A stretch of DNA of 64,000 nucleotides from an uncultured Bacteroidales bacterium (GTDB taxonomy: Bacteria; Bacteroidota; Bacteroidia; Bacteroidales; Paludibacteraceae): positions 1-64,000 of the forward strand of contig CASDOZ010000010.1 of assembly GCA_949282265.1 (NCBI GenBank), written 5' to 3'. The notes under the pieces are model-generated. The model ran no database searches. It saw only the letters and a program-made list of their open reading frames with translations, and was not told the DNA's origin. The translations under genes and the position numbers were made by a program. Shown piece by piece: positions 38,427 through 49,500 of this stretch (its first letter is position 1; each line of letters starts with the position of its first letter).

Positions 38427-39506
38427 ATGGACTTACAACATATCAGGCAAGAACTGAAAAAATGGTATGCGGAAAACAAACGTATCCTGCCCTGGCGGGA
38501 AATAAGCGACCCGTACAAAATATGGATTTCTGAAATTATCCTGCAACAGACACGTGTCGCACAAGGCTACGACTATTACCTGCGTTTTATCGAGAAATTT
38601 CCTGATGTTCAGACATTGGCCGCCGCCTCGGAAGACGAAGTTCTCCGCTGCTGGCAAGGATTAGGCTATTACAGCCGCGCCCGCAACCTGCACCATGCAG
38701 CACAGCAAATCATTTCCGATTTCAACGGGTATTTTCCAAAAGAATACAAGCATGTACGCAACCTGAAAGGCATTGGCGACTACACCGCCGCAGCCATTTG
38801 CTCGTTTGCATACAATCTGCCCTACCCTGTGCTTGATGGCAACGTGTTCCGTGTGCTGTCACGCCTGTTCGGCATACAAACCCCCATAGACACGACCGAA
38901 GGCAAAAAAGAATTTGCACAAATGGCGCAAATGCTGATGGACACCGAAGAGCCTGCCATTTACAACCAGGCCATCATGGAATTCGGTGCATTGCAATGCA
39001 CGCCAAACAACGCCCAATGCGTCCAATGCCCGTTGATGGAAACATGCGTGGCAACACGCACGAATACCGTAAATAAGTTGCCGACAAAAGCCACCAAAAC
39101 AAAAGTTTCCGACCGCTATTTCAACTATCTTTTCATCCGTGCCAATGGCTATACCTTCTTGCAAAAACGTGGCGGCAACGACATTTGGAAACATCTATAC
39201 GAATTTCCCCTTATCGAGACCGATGCTTTACTTAACAGCGATACATTGTTGCAACATCCAGATTTCAAACACTATACAAAACAACTCACGAAATTGGAAC
39301 TAGTCGATGTATCCAATGAGGTAATACACGTTCTAAGCCACCAGCGCATACATACCCGTTTTTTCAGTTTTATCTGCTCCGATGGCGAAATAAAAACCTG
39401 CAAGAAAGTAGCCCTAAACAACTTGGAACGATATGCAGTTTCACGACTGACTGAAAAATACATGGAGAAGTTCATGCAAGGCTGCATACGTTTTGATAAC
39501 GATTAA
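38427..39506 (+). CDS. mutY: A/G-specific adenine glycosylase
   Basis: 359 residues; removes adenine paired with 8-oxoguanine. Catalytic E36 lies in ISEIILQQT, the helix-hairpin-helix is LKGIGDYTAAAICSFAYNLP with D137 in VLDGNVFRVLSRLFG, and the 4Fe-4S cysteines are in CTPNNAQCVQCPLMETC. The C-terminal half is a NUDIX-like 8-oxoG recognition domain. An open frame reaches back to 38220 across the promoter, so ATG 38427 is used. Confidence 0.95.
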   Translation: MDLQHIRQELKKWYAENKRILPWREISDPYKIWISEIILQQTRVAQGYDYYLRFIEKFPDVQTLAAASEDEVLRCWQGLGYYSRARNLHHAAQQIISDFNGYFPKEYKHVRNLKGIGDYTAAAICSFAYNLPYPVLDGNVFRVLSRLFGIQTPIDTTEGKKEFAQMAQMLMDTEEPAIYNQAIMEFGALQCTPNNAQCVQCPLMETCVATRTNTVNKLPTKATKTKVSDRYFNYLFIRANGYTFLQKRGGNDIWKHLYEFPLIETDALLNSDTLLQHPDFKHYTKQLTKLELVDVSNEVIHVLSHQRIHTRFFSFICSDGEIKTCKKVALNNLERYAVSRLTEKYMEKFMQGCIRFDND

Positions 39507-39525
39507 TTTTACCACCCATCGTGAC

Positions 39526-39556
39526 TTGTAAATATTGAAAAAAAAAAGTACCTTTG
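39526..39556 (+). promoter_or_regulatory. Promoter of the bactofilin gene
   Basis: TTG (39526-39528), 20 bp, TACCTTTG (39549-39556), 28 bp before the ATG. Confidence 0.75.
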
Positions 39557-39584
39557 GCGGTCAAAATACAAGCGACAGAACATT

Positions 39585-39965
39585 ATGGCAAAAGAAGTAG
39601 CAAATAACACAGGCGGTGCTTTATACAACGCACTCACAACAGGCAGCAAAATCATAGGTACCATCACTGCCGACAGCGATTTCCGGATTGATGGCATCGT
39701 AGAAGGCGATTTGGACTGCAAAGGCAAGGTTGTCATCGGACAACAGGGATTCATGAAAGGCACTATCCACTGTACCAATGCCGAAATCCTTGGCTCATTG
39801 GAAGGCAAACTGGATATTACGGAAACACTCGCCGTGCGCGAAACAGCCAATATCACAGGGGAAATCAAGACGAAAATCCTGATTGTGGAACCCAATGCAG
39901 TCATAAACGGCACATGCTCCATGAACAGCAACAAGGCAAAAACAAAAAATACGACTACTGACTAA
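39585..39965 (+). CDS. Bactofilin (polymer-forming cytoskeletal protein)
   Basis: A 126-residue protein with the DUF583/bactofilin core, repeated short strands such as GTITADSDFRIDGIVEGDLDC and LEGKLDITETLAVRETANITGEI that stack into a right-handed beta-helix. Bactofilins polymerise without nucleotide at the membrane or in the cytoplasm and affect shape or wall synthesis. It starts 79 bp after mutY with its own promoter; DUF1015 follows 12 bp later. Confidence 0.92.
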   Translation: MAKEVANNTGGALYNALTTGSKIIGTITADSDFRIDGIVEGDLDCKGKVVIGQQGFMKGTIHCTNAEILGSLEGKLDITETLAVRETANITGEIKTKILIVEPNAVINGTCSMNSNKAKTKNTTTD

Positions 39966-39977
39966 AAATTTAATGCT

Positions 39978-41225
39978 ATGGCTACCATCAGACCATTCAA
40001 GGGCATACGTCCGCCCAAAGAATTAGTAAAACAGATTTCGTCCCGTCCGTACGACGTGCTGAATTCCGATGAAGCGCGGGCCGAAGCCGCAGGCAACGAA
40101 ATGTCATTATACCACATCATCAAACCTGAAATAGATTTTCCCGTCGGTACGGATGAACACGATCCCGCCGTTTATGAAAAAGCGGCCGAGAATTTTGCCA
40201 AATTCAAACAAAAAGGCTGGCTGAAACAAGATGCAAAAGAGCAATATTACGTTTATGCACAAACCATGGACGGGCGTACGCAATACGGTTTGGTTGTTTG
40301 CGCCGCCGTGGAAGACTACATGACCGGCAAAATCAAAAAACACGAACTGACGCGCCGCGACAAGGAAGAAGACCGCATGAAACACGTCCGCGTAAACAAC
40401 GCTAACATTGAGCCGGTATTTTTTGCCTATCCGCACCGCGACGATTTGGATGCCATCATCGCCCGTGTTACTGCCCAAACGCCGGAATATGACTTCACGG
40501 CTGACTTGGATGGCTTCGGGCATCATTTTTGGGTAATTGACGATGATGAAACCATTCGCCAGATAACCGATATTTTCGCACAGATCCCGTCACTTTACAT
40601 TGCCGACGGGCATCATCGTAGCGCGGCCGCCGCGTTGGTCGGACATGAAAAAAAACTGCAAAACCCGAACCACCGCGGCGACGAGGAATACAACTATTTC
40701 CTGGCCGTCTGCTTCCCCGACAACCAGCTGAACATTATCGACTACAACCGCGTAGTGAAAGACCTGAACGGTCTGTCGGAAAACGAATTTCTGGCAAAAC
40801 TGTCGGAAAATTTCACGGTTGAAAAAAAAGGCACGGAAATTTACAAACCCAATAAATTGCACAATTTCTCGTTATACTTGGCAGGAACATGGTATTCACT
40901 CACAGCAAAACCCGGGACATACGACGACAACGACCCGATCGGCGTGTTAGATGTAACCATTTCGTCAAATCTGATATTGAACGACATTCTGGGCATCAAG
41001 GATTTGCGCAGTGACAAACGTGTTGATTTCGTCGGTGGCATCAGGGGATTGGGTGAGCTGAAACGTCGGGTAGATAGTGGCGAAATGAAAGCCGCGCTCG
41101 CGCTTTATCCAGTTTCCATGAAACAGTTGATAGACATTGCTGATTCCGGAAATATCATGCCTCCAAAAACAACTTGGTTTGAACCAAAATTGCGTTCTGG
41201 TCTGATCATCCATGAATTGGTATAA
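39978..41225 (+). CDS. DUF1015 protein
   Basis: A 415-residue cytoplasmic protein of the DUF1015 family: RPFKGIRPPKELVKQISSRPYDVLN, the YVYAQTMDG strand, and SLYIADGHHRSAAAALVG, the family's most conserved segment. In Bacteroidetes such genes are often close to serine-biosynthesis genes, but none are here. Function unknown; the GHHR motif suggests a metal or phosphate site. Co-directional with bactofilin. Confidence 0.88.
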   Translation: MATIRPFKGIRPPKELVKQISSRPYDVLNSDEARAEAAGNEMSLYHIIKPEIDFPVGTDEHDPAVYEKAAENFAKFKQKGWLKQDAKEQYYVYAQTMDGRTQYGLVVCAAVEDYMTGKIKKHELTRRDKEEDRMKHVRVNNANIEPVFFAYPHRDDLDAIIARVTAQTPEYDFTADLDGFGHHFWVIDDDETIRQITDIFAQIPSLYIADGHHRSAAAALVGHEKKLQNPNHRGDEEYNYFLAVCFPDNQLNIIDYNRVVKDLNGLSENEFLAKLSENFTVEKKGTEIYKPNKLHNFSLYLAGTWYSLTAKPGTYDDNDPIGVLDVTISSNLILNDILGIKDLRSDKRVDFVGGIRGLGELKRRVDSGEMKAALALYPVSMKQLIDIADSGNIMPPKTTWFEPKLRSGLIIHELV

Positions 41226-41275
41226 CCATAGAAGGGAAAACGACAGCCGAAATACAGACAGAATTTGCTAAAATA

Positions 41276-43294
41276 ATGCCGACAAAACAGACAACATATA
41301 AAAAACATTCTATTTTCCCATCAAGGAATATACGCATTTGCATTTGTTGCGGGATTATCGGCATATTGGCAACAAGTTGCGGCATCAATGCACGCATCAA
41401 AAAAGCTGACAAAAAATACAACATAGGCGAATATTATACAGCCGGTGAAATGTATAAAAGCATTTACGGCCGTATTTCCTACAAAGACAAAGCCAAGCGT
41501 GCTGAAATCGCATACAAACAAGCCGACTGTTACAAACGCCTGAATCACAGGCGCACGGCTCAGGTTTATAATTATGCCATCCGGAACAATTATCCCGATT
41601 CCATCGTCTATTTGCGTTATGCACAAGTGCTCCAACAGAACGGCAAGTACGCCGATGCCGCCAAACAATACAAAATCTATCTGGAATCTAATCCAGACGA
41701 TCCTGTCGCTTTAGACGGATTAGAAGCCTGCGAACAAGTGAGCGTATGGCGCACTGTCCCGAGCCGTTACAAAGTGCGGCTTGCCACCGATTTCAACGCC
41801 AAACGGAGCAGCACATTTGCACCTGCCTTTATAGGTGAATCAGCCGATGCATTAATATTTACTTCCAACAGGAACCTGACCAGAGCTATAGGGAAGAACA
41901 GTGCCATTACCGGCGTACCTGAAAACCATATGTACTCCGTACGGAAAAACGTAACCGGCAAATGGGAAGAAGTGGAAAAAGTAGAAGGACTAACATCTGA
42001 AAACGATGAAGGTGTCTGTTCATTCACTGCAGATGGGAAAACCATGTACTTCACGCGCTCCATATCTGTAAGCGGGAGCGACTGCGGCGCACGTATTTAC
42101 ATGTCCAGCCGCGCCGGCGGCGAATGGAGCGAACCGCAATCCCTAACATTGTTCCAAGACAGTACCATCACGACAGCGCATCCGAGCATCTCGCCCGACG
42201 GACTGACGCTCTATTTCGTGTCGGATGCCCCCGGCGGATTCGGCGGGAACGACATCTGGAGGGCCACCTACGAAGAAGGCGAATGGAAAGCCGTCGAGAA
42301 CTTAGGGCCGGAAATCAACACATCAGAAGACGAAATGTTCCCTACCCTCCGCAACGACACGACCTTGTATTTCTCGTCGCGTGGACATGCCGGCTACGGA
42401 GGCCTCGACTTGTTCAAAGCAGTTTACACTAACGAACACTGGCAAGTGGAAAACATGGGACAGCCTTTCAACACAAACGGCGATGATTTTGGAATCACGT
42501 TTGCAGGAGCGACCGAAAGCGGCTTTTTCAGCTCCAACCGAAATGACAAGAAAGGATATGATGCCATTTATGCTTTTGAATTGCCAGAACTGGTGTATCA
42601 AATAGAAGGAAAAGTTACCGATTATAACGGTGAACCAATAACCGACGCATACGTGCGCATTGTCGGCTCCAACGGCATGAACGCGAAAATCCAGGCTAAA
42701 AAAGATGGGTCATACCGTTTCAAGTTAGCCCAAAACACAGATTATGTCATGCTGGCCTCATGCCGCGGTTTCCTGAACCAAAAACAAGACGTTTCCACAC
42801 AAGGGCTGACCGACAGCAAATCATACAAACAAGATTTCCTGCTTACACCCATCAGTAAGCCCGTCACGATGGACAATATCTTTTACGAATTCGGAAAATG
42901 GGATATTACACCCGACTCGGAAGCATCATTATTAGAGTTGGTCAAACTATTGAATGACAACCCGAATATCACCATCGAATTGAGCGCACACACCGACAAG
43001 GTGGGCAATGCCGAGCAGAACAAAATACTTTCAGAAAAACGCGCGCAATCGGTTGTAAACTTCCTGATTTCAAAAGGAATAGAAAAAGAAAGACTGACAC
43101 CCATAGGCTACGGCAAAGAAAAACCCGTGGTTGCCGACAAGGCACTCCACGACAAATATCCGTTCATCCCGATTGACACGGAATTGAACGAGGCTTTTAT
43201 CGACTCACTGACACCCGAGCAACAAGAAATAGCCAACCAGATAAACAGACGTACCGAGTTTAAAGTACTGAAAACAACATATAAACTGTTTTAA
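41276..43294 (+). CDS. OmpA-family lipoprotein with TPR and PD40 propeller (PorE-like)
   Basis: 672 residues. The signal ends GILATSCG (Cys35, likely lipidated). Then come TPR-like helices (about 45-150), WD40-like PD40 strands forming a propeller (about 170-430; e.g. AHPSISPDGLTLYFVSD), a carboxypeptidase-regulatory domain (445-530), and a C-terminal OmpA peptidoglycan-binding domain (570-670; HTDKVGNAEQNKILSEKRAQ). This four-part order is that of PorE of the type IX secretion system, and of general Bacteroidota OmpA-like lipoproteins. No other T9SS genes are in the window, so I do not call it PorE outright. Confidence 0.88.
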   Translation: MPTKQTTYKKHSIFPSRNIRICICCGIIGILATSCGINARIKKADKKYNIGEYYTAGEMYKSIYGRISYKDKAKRAEIAYKQADCYKRLNHRRTAQVYNYAIRNNYPDSIVYLRYAQVLQQNGKYADAAKQYKIYLESNPDDPVALDGLEACEQVSVWRTVPSRYKVRLATDFNAKRSSTFAPAFIGESADALIFTSNRNLTRAIGKNSAITGVPENHMYSVRKNVTGKWEEVEKVEGLTSENDEGVCSFTADGKTMYFTRSISVSGSDCGARIYMSSRAGGEWSEPQSLTLFQDSTITTAHPSISPDGLTLYFVSDAPGGFGGNDIWRATYEEGEWKAVENLGPEINTSEDEMFPTLRNDTTLYFSSRGHAGYGGLDLFKAVYTNEHWQVENMGQPFNTNGDDFGITFAGATESGFFSSNRNDKKGYDAIYAFELPELVYQIEGKVTDYNGEPITDAYVRIVGSNGMNAKIQAKKDGSYRFKLAQNTDYVMLASCRGFLNQKQDVSTQGLTDSKSYKQDFLLTPISKPVTMDNIFYEFGKWDITPDSEASLLELVKLLNDNPNITIELSAHTDKVGNAEQNKILSEKRAQSVVNFLISKGIEKERLTPIGYGKEKPVVADKALHDKYPFIPIDTELNEAFIDSLTPEQQEIANQINRRTEFKVLKTTYKLF

Positions 43295-43306
43295 ACACAC
43301 CTTATC

Positions 43307-44101
43307 ATGAAGCAATATTTAGATTTGCTGAACAGGGTCCTTACAGAAGGCGTACACAAAGAAGACCGCACAGGAACCGGCACCATCAGCGTTTTCGGGC
43401 ACCAGATGCGTTTCAACCTCGCAGATGGTTTTCCGTGCCTCACCACAAAAAAATTGCATTTAAAATCCATCATATATGAGTTGCTTTGGTTCCTGAAAGG
43501 TGATACGAACGTAAAATTCCTGCAAGACAATGGCGTGCGCATCTGGAACGAATGGGCCGACGAAAATGGTGATTTAGGACATATTTACGGATACCAATGG
43601 CGCTCATGGCCGACATACGACGGCGGTTTCATCGACCAAATCTCGGAAGCCGTGGAAACCATCAAGCACAATCCGGATTCGCGGCGCATCATCGTCAGCG
43701 CCTGGAATGTGGCCGACTTGAACCGGATGAACCTGCCACCTTGCCATGCGTTTTTCCAGTTTTACGTAGCCAACGGCAAATTGAGCCTGCAACTGTATCA
43801 ACGCAGTGCCGATATTTTCCTCGGCGTGCCGTTCAACATAGCTTCTTATGCCCTGTTGCTGCAAATGATGGCACAGGTAACCAGATTGCAGTGCGGCGAT
43901 TTTGTGCACACCCTGGGCGATGCGCATATCTACAACAACCATTTGGAACAAGTCAAACTGCAACTGACACGCGAACCGAGGCCACTGCCGACCATGAAAA
44001 TAAATCCCGAGATAAAGGATATTTTCCAGTTCACCTACGATGACTTTGAATTGATAAATTATGACCCGCATCCGCACATTAAAGGTGTCGTGTCGGTTTA
44101 G
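43307..44101 (+). CDS. thyA: Thymidylate synthase
   Basis: 264 residues, same length as E. coli ThyA. It converts dUMP to dTMP with methylene-tetrahydrofolate. Active-site C146 is in [12 protein letters not shown]; other landmarks are [25 protein letters not shown] and [20 protein letters not shown]. Starts 12 bp after the lipoprotein gene. The folA gene for recycling of the dihydrofolate product follows, a common partnership. Confidence 0.97.
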   Translation: MKQYLDLLNRVLTEGVHKEDRTGTGTISVFGHQMRFNLADGFPCLTTKKLHLKSIIYELLWFLKGDTNVKFLQDNGVRIWNEWADENGDLGHIYGYQWRSWPTYDGGFIDQISEAVETIKHNPDSRRIIVSAWNVADLNRMNLPPCHAFFQFYVANGKLSLQLYQRSADIFLGVPFNIASYALLLQMMAQVTRLQCGDFVHTLGDAHIYNNHLEQVKLQLTREPRPLPTMKINPEIKDIFQFTYDDFELINYDPHPHIKGVVSV

Positions 44102-44158
44102 AAAGACAATTACAAAATAAAACAACGTGCATTTGAAAATCCAGAATCCTGCAAAATC

Positions 44159-44650
44159 ATGATATCCATTATTGTTGCCATAGCTGAAAATTATGCCATA
44201 GGCAGAAGCAACGAACTGCTTTGCCATTTGCCCAACGACCTAAAACATTTCAAGGAAAAAACAAGCGGCAAGACCGTCATTATGGGCAAACGCACTTTTT
44301 TCTCCCTGCCGAAACATCCGCTGCCGAACCGGCGTAACATTGTGATTTCGGACATACAGGGCGAACAGATTGAAGGTGCCGAAATGGCCTATTCCATCGA
44401 AGAAGCCGTCCGTGTGGCCGATGCCGGACAGGAAAACTTCATCATAGGAGGCGGCATGGTATACAGGCAATTCATGGACATAGCCGACAAGCTGTACATT
44501 ACGCACATACATCACAGTTGGCCGGATGCTGACACATTTTTCCCCGAAATCAGACCAGAAATTTGGCAAGAAACGCAACGCGAACGGCACGAAGCGGACG
44601 AAAAAAATCCATATCCCTACTCATTTGTGGAATATATCCGGAAAAAATAA
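44159..44650 (+). CDS. folA: Dihydrofolate reductase
   Basis: 163 residues; reduces dihydrofolate to tetrahydrofolate with NADPH. It opens MISIIVAIAENYAIGRSNELL, then LPNDLKHFKEKT (catalytic Asp in the LPxDLxxFK motif), VIMGKRTFFSLP and IIGGGMVYRQFM. Typical length. Pairs with thyA upstream; the GNAT gene starts 6 bp later. Confidence 0.96.
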   Translation: MISIIVAIAENYAIGRSNELLCHLPNDLKHFKEKTSGKTVIMGKRTFFSLPKHPLPNRRNIVISDIQGEQIEGAEMAYSIEEAVRVADAGQENFIIGGGMVYRQFMDIADKLYITHIHHSWPDADTFFPEIRPEIWQETQRERHEADEKNPYPYSFVEYIRKK

Positions 44651-44656
44651 ATTACC

Positions 44657-45127
44657 ATGGTTACGTTTGAACTTTGCAATTTTGACAATCAGGAACATGT
44701 GCAAGCCTTGCTGGACTTGTATGCCCATTACATGCAAGACCCGATGGGCAATGCGCCGGCATTAGAGCCGGAACAACAAGCCAAACTGATTGAGGCACTC
44801 AAAACGCAGCCGAAAACATTCGTATTGTTTATCAGGATGAACGGCGAATATGCCGGCTTAGCAACATGTTATGAACTGCTATCGACATTCAAAGTGCAAC
44901 CCTACTTGTATATCCACGATGTCATTATCCACAGCCACTTCCGCGGTCAGAGGTTAGGACGCAAATTATTGGAACAAATCACGGCGGAAGCCCGAAAAAG
45001 GAATTGTTGCAAAATAACCCTGGAAGTCCGTGAAGACAACCAGGCCGCACTCAGGCTGTATCACCACATGGGATTTGCCGATTGCCAGCCGAAGCAATAT
45101 TTCTGGACCAAAAACCTGAATCCATAA
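44657..45127 (+). CDS. GNAT-family N-acetyltransferase
   Basis: A 156-residue acetyltransferase with the acetyl-CoA loop SHFRGQRLGRKLLEQI (Q/RxxGxG/A motif, about residues 93-110) and the C-terminal EVREDNQAALRLYHHMGF hallmark. Substrate unknown: small amines, amino acids or protein N termini are all possible. Its position in a run with folA and the LacI-type gene is suggestive of one transcript but tells nothing about substrate. Confidence 0.88.
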   Translation: MVTFELCNFDNQEHVQALLDLYAHYMQDPMGNAPALEPEQQAKLIEALKTQPKTFVLFIRMNGEYAGLATCYELLSTFKVQPYLYIHDVIIHSHFRGQRLGRKLLEQITAEARKRNCCKITLEVREDNQAALRLYHHMGFADCQPKQYFWTKNLNP

Positions 45128-45138
45128 ATAAGGTAAAC

Positions 45139-46206
45139 ATGACCATGAAAATACGCATCAAGGATATTGCAACAATGGCCGGCGTTTCGGAAGGGACTGT
45201 GGACAGGGTATTGCACCACCGGGGCGAAGTTTCTGAAAAAAGCAGGGTCGCCGTACAAAAAATCTTAGACGAACTGAATTACAGGCCGAACATCTATGCC
45301 CGATCATTAGCACTGAAAAAACAGTACACTTTTGCTATCTGTCTGCCTGCATATCACCAAGGAGATTATTGGGAAGCCGTGGACAAAGGTTTTTCGCAGG
45401 CTGAAAGCGAGTTCAGCAACTTCCATGTCATAACAAAACGCTATTTTTACAACCAGTTCGAGCCAGAATCGTTCAAAGATCAGGCAAAAAAAATAACGGC
45501 GGATTCGCCGGATGCCGTCATCATGGCGCCTTTTTTCAGCGAGGAAGCAAAAAAGTGGATTGAAACGCTGCAAGCCGAACAGATTCCATACGGTTTTGTG
45601 GATTCCATGGTTGATACAAACGATTTCTTGTGCTATTATGGCCAACATTCATTCCAAAGCGGCTGGATTGCTGCCAAGCTCCTGCTGGAACAATTGCCGG
45701 AAATGTCGGAAGTACTACTGGTACGCATGTACCGTTCCCAGAATGCCATAAGCAACCAGACCAAAAATCGGTATGAAGGATTCATGGAATACGTGGAGGC
45801 GCACAAACTGAAAAACCGATACAAATTCCTCACCATGTTGCTGCAAGACAGCAATCCACTTGGCAACCATGATACGTTGGAACGTGTTTTCATGGAAAAC
45901 CAGAATATCAGGGCGGCAGTCATTTTCAATTCGCGCGCCTACCGGCTGGCACAATTCTTTGAGGAAACAAACCGCAGTGGCATCCGCCTTATCGGCTACG
46001 ACCTGCTGGAAAAAAATGTAGCATACCTGAAAAGCGGCCTGATCAATTATCTGATTGCGCAACGCCCGGAACAACAAGCCTACTTGCTCATCAGGGATTT
46101 CTGCCGGAAATTGGTGTTCGGGCAGGAAATCACACAGACCAACTATATCCCTATCGACATTTTGATGAGTGAAAACATCGATTACTACCTGAATTTCAAC
46201 GAGTAA
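45139..46206 (+). CDS. LacI-family transcriptional regulator
   Basis: About 355 residues. N-terminal LacI helix-turn-helix, IKDIATMAGVSEGTVDRVLHHRGEVS with hinge helix LNYRPNIYARSLAL, then a periplasmic-binding-protein-like sensor domain (about 60-340). ATGs at 45139 and 45145 both fit. The opening SEGTVDRVLH, with D in place of the common S, fits the sugar-responsive branch seen in Bacteroidetes. No sugar-use genes are adjacent, so the target is unknown. It converges on the thioredoxin-like gene. Confidence 0.9.
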   Translation: MTMKIRIKDIATMAGVSEGTVDRVLHHRGEVSEKSRVAVQKILDELNYRPNIYARSLALKKQYTFAICLPAYHQGDYWEAVDKGFSQAESEFSNFHVITKRYFYNQFEPESFKDQAKKITADSPDAVIMAPFFSEEAKKWIETLQAEQIPYGFVDSMVDTNDFLCYYGQHSFQSGWIAAKLLLEQLPEMSEVLLVRMYRSQNAISNQTKNRYEGFMEYVEAHKLKNRYKFLTMLLQDSNPLGNHDTLERVFMENQNIRAAVIFNSRAYRLAQFFEETNRSGIRLIGYDLLEKNVAYLKSGLINYLIAQRPEQQAYLLIRDFCRKLVFGQEITQTNYIPIDILMSENIDYYLNFNE

Positions 46207-46217
46207 AATCCAGAAAA

Positions 46218-46475
46218 CTATTCCAAGGCCTTGTCAAAAAGAGCCTTGACTTCATCGCGGAAGATGCCGCCTTCATGCACCTTCTCCCCATCAATGTAAA
46301 ACGTCGGCACGTAATAGTAATCGTACTGGTCAGCCAGCTCCGGCTGCTCGGTTTCTTCAATTTTTTCTATTTGCAGGCCTTTATATGGCTCCTGTTGCAA
46401 CAATTCGTCCATATAGGCAAAAGCCTTTTTGCAAAACGGGCAACGCCGTTGATAAAACATCGTTATGGTTTTCAT
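46218..46475 (-). CDS. Small thioredoxin-fold protein (glutaredoxin-like)
   Basis: An 85-residue protein, MKTITMFYQRRCPFCKKAFAY, with a CPFC redox motif at residues 12-15 and the cis-proline region YYVPTFYIDGEKVHEGG. It lacks a signal and probably works in the cytoplasm as a thiol reductant or sensor. It lies 25 bp downstream of dnaE on the same strand and is likely expressed with it; a dnaE-thioredoxin pairing is also seen in other Bacteroidales. Confidence 0.85.
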   Translation of the reverse strand: MKTITMFYQRRCPFCKKAFAYMDELLQQEPYKGLQIEKIEETEQPELADQYDYYYVPTFYIDGEKVHEGGIFRDEVKALFDKALE

Positions 46476-46500
46476 ATATGTTCTATTTTAAAATTTCCAT

Positions 46501-49500
46501 TTACAAATTGACAGTAAAATCCAACTGGTTATCGTATTTCTGTTTTTTCAAGTAGCGGAACAACTCAGGTGTCATCCTGACAGGACATGAACGGCTTCGG
46601 AAAAGAACCGAATTACGTTTGTTTTCATAGACCTGGATATACAAAGGCACATCACCTTTATTTTGCTGTAAAACGTCCTTCAATTCGCTTATCCATACCG
46701 GCTGCAAGGTATTGATAGGAATTTGCAATGTCAGCGAACGGAGCATTTTCGACGCAATGTCGGAAAGAGGCTCTATTTTCTGGATTTTCATTTCCCACTC
46801 ATCAGTAGGCTTACGGTCGAATCCCATACGCTGCTGGGCTGATACGGTTACCATCAAATACAAATCTTTAATCAGGTATTTGCTGAAATCGATGTATGTC
46901 TGGCCAAACAACCCGAATTCATAAGGACCTTCCTGGTCTTCCAAAGTCATAAAACCATAAGGTTTGCCCGTTTTTTGGGAGGTTCCCTGCTTAACAGCCG
47001 TTACAACGCCGCCGACACGCAACACCTTACCCTTGCACGAATCCATATCCTTCAACTGCGAAGTTGTCGCATTGCACAAATACTTAATTTCAAACTCGTA
47101 ATCATCAAGCGGATGGGCAGAAAGATACATGCCTATAAACTCCTTCTCACGCCCGAGCCTGTAAAGTGCCGACCAACGGGGCGTTGCCGACAATTTCGGC
47201 CGCATGACCGGAACGGTTTCCATATCCCCGAAAAGCGAATTTCCGGCAAAAGCCGCATCCGACTGATATTTGTTCCCATACCGCATGATATTATCATCAA
47301 ACGCCCACTCTCCTTTTTCGTTCAGGACAAAATATTGTTCCCGATACGCATCCTCAAAACTATCAAATGCGCCGGAGAAAGCCAGACTTTCAATTGTTTT
47401 CTTGTTGCAAGTATTCAAATTGACGCGCTCTACAAAATCATAGATATTTTTATATTTCCCGTTTTTCTGGCGTTCGTTCAGAATCATCTCGGCAGCACCC
47501 TCGCCTACTCCTTTGATTCCGCCCAGACCAAAACGGATATGCCCAGCCTCATTCACGCTGAAATGCAGTTCACTCTCGTTCACATCTGGCTCAAGCACGT
47601 TGATTCCCATAGCCTTGCACTCATCCATAAACTTGGCGACTTCCACGATATTATCCATGTTCCGCGTCAAGTTGGCCGCCATAAATTCAGCAGGATAATG
47701 TGCTTTCAGATAGGCTGTCTGGTAGGAAACCCAGGAATAACACGTAGCATGTGATTTGTTGAACGCATACGAAGCGAAATGTTCCCAATCGGCCCAGATT
47801 TTTTCCAGTACCTTGGGGTCATGCCCGTTTTGCTTGCCACGTTCGATGAAATCGGGCTTCATGTGGTCCAGCTTGTCCTTCTGTTTTTTTCCCATGGCCT
47901 TCCGCAAAGTATCTGACTCACCGCGCGTAAAATTGGCTAACAACCTCGACAGAAGCATGACCTGCTCCTGATATACCGTAATTCCATACGTGTCCTTCAA
48001 ATACTTTTCCATAATCGGGATATCATATTTGATAGGTTCCTTGCCATGCTTGCGCGCAATGAATTGCGGAATATACTGCATGGGGCCCGGCCGATAGAGT
48101 GCATTCATCGCAATCAAATCCTCAAAGGTAGATGGCTGAAGTTCACGCAGGTATTTTTGCATGCCGGCCGATTCAAACTGGAACGTCCCGACTGTTTTCC
48201 CCTGGCTATACAATTCGTATGTTGCTTTATCATCAATCGGAATCTTGTCTATGTCCAAATCTATGCCTTTCGATTTTTTGATGTTTTTCAGCGTTTCCTT
48301 GATGATGGACAGGGTTTTCAAGCCGAGGAAGTCCATTTTTATCAACCCGACACTCTCAATAACCGAGCCTTCATATTGTGTTACGAGCACATCCTGGTCA
48401 CTTCCTTTTTCCTTGGCTGTGCTGAGCGGCACAAATCTGGTCAGGTCATCCGCACCGATAATAACGCCGCAAGCGTGTACACCCGTCTGGCGTACCGTAC
48501 CTTCCAACATGGTTGCGTATTTCAGCACATCGGATATATTCCTGTCTTCCGACTGGCTCGCTTTCTGCAATTCAGGTACGTATTTCAGGCAATTTTTCAA
48601 ATTAACCTTCGGGACCTTACCGGTTTTCGGATCGGCCAAACTGTCATCGAACTTGTCCGGCACATAGGATTTCAGTTCGTTCACCACCGCCAACGGCACA
48701 CGTTGCACACGCCCAACATCGGCTATGCTTGATTTAGTAGCCATTGTCCCATAAGTAATGATATGGGCAACCTTTTCCTTGCCGTATTTTTCCGTAACCC
48801 AACGCAATACTTCTGCACGGCCGTCATCATCAAAGTCTATGTCTATATCAGGCAATGAGATACGGTCAGGATTCAAGAAACGCTCAAACAGCAAATCATA
48901 TTTCAATGGGTCTATGTCCGTAATATGCAGGCAATAGGCCACCACGGAACCGGCAGCAGAGCCACGTCCCGGACCAACAGAAACACCCATTTTACGCGCG
49001 GCATTGATAAAGTCCTGCACAATCAGGAAGTAGCCCGGGAAACCCATGGTTTTCATGATATGCAATTCAAACACAATGCGTTCGTGTATTTCATCCGTCA
49101 TTTCTTCATAACGTTCAGCAGCACCTTTCCATGCGAGTTCAGCCAGATAATCCGCTTCCAGCTTGATACGGTACAACCGGCCATATCCGCCCAACGCTTC
49201 GACTTTTTTTTGCGCCTTGTCTTCCGACATGACCACATTGCCCTTTTCATCCTGCGTAAATTCATCGAAAAGTTGCTTTTCCGTAAACTTCTGCCTGTAT
49301 TCAGCTTCTGTCCCGAATGATTCGGGAATATCGAACATAGGCATCAACGGGCCGGAATCAATGCTATATGTTTCAATCTTATTGACAATTTCCTGCGTAT
49401 TTTCCAGAGCCTGCGGAATATCAGCAAACAATTCAGCCATTTCATCGGGAGTTTTCAGCCATTCCTGCATCGTATAATGCATACGCCCCGCTTCATCCAG

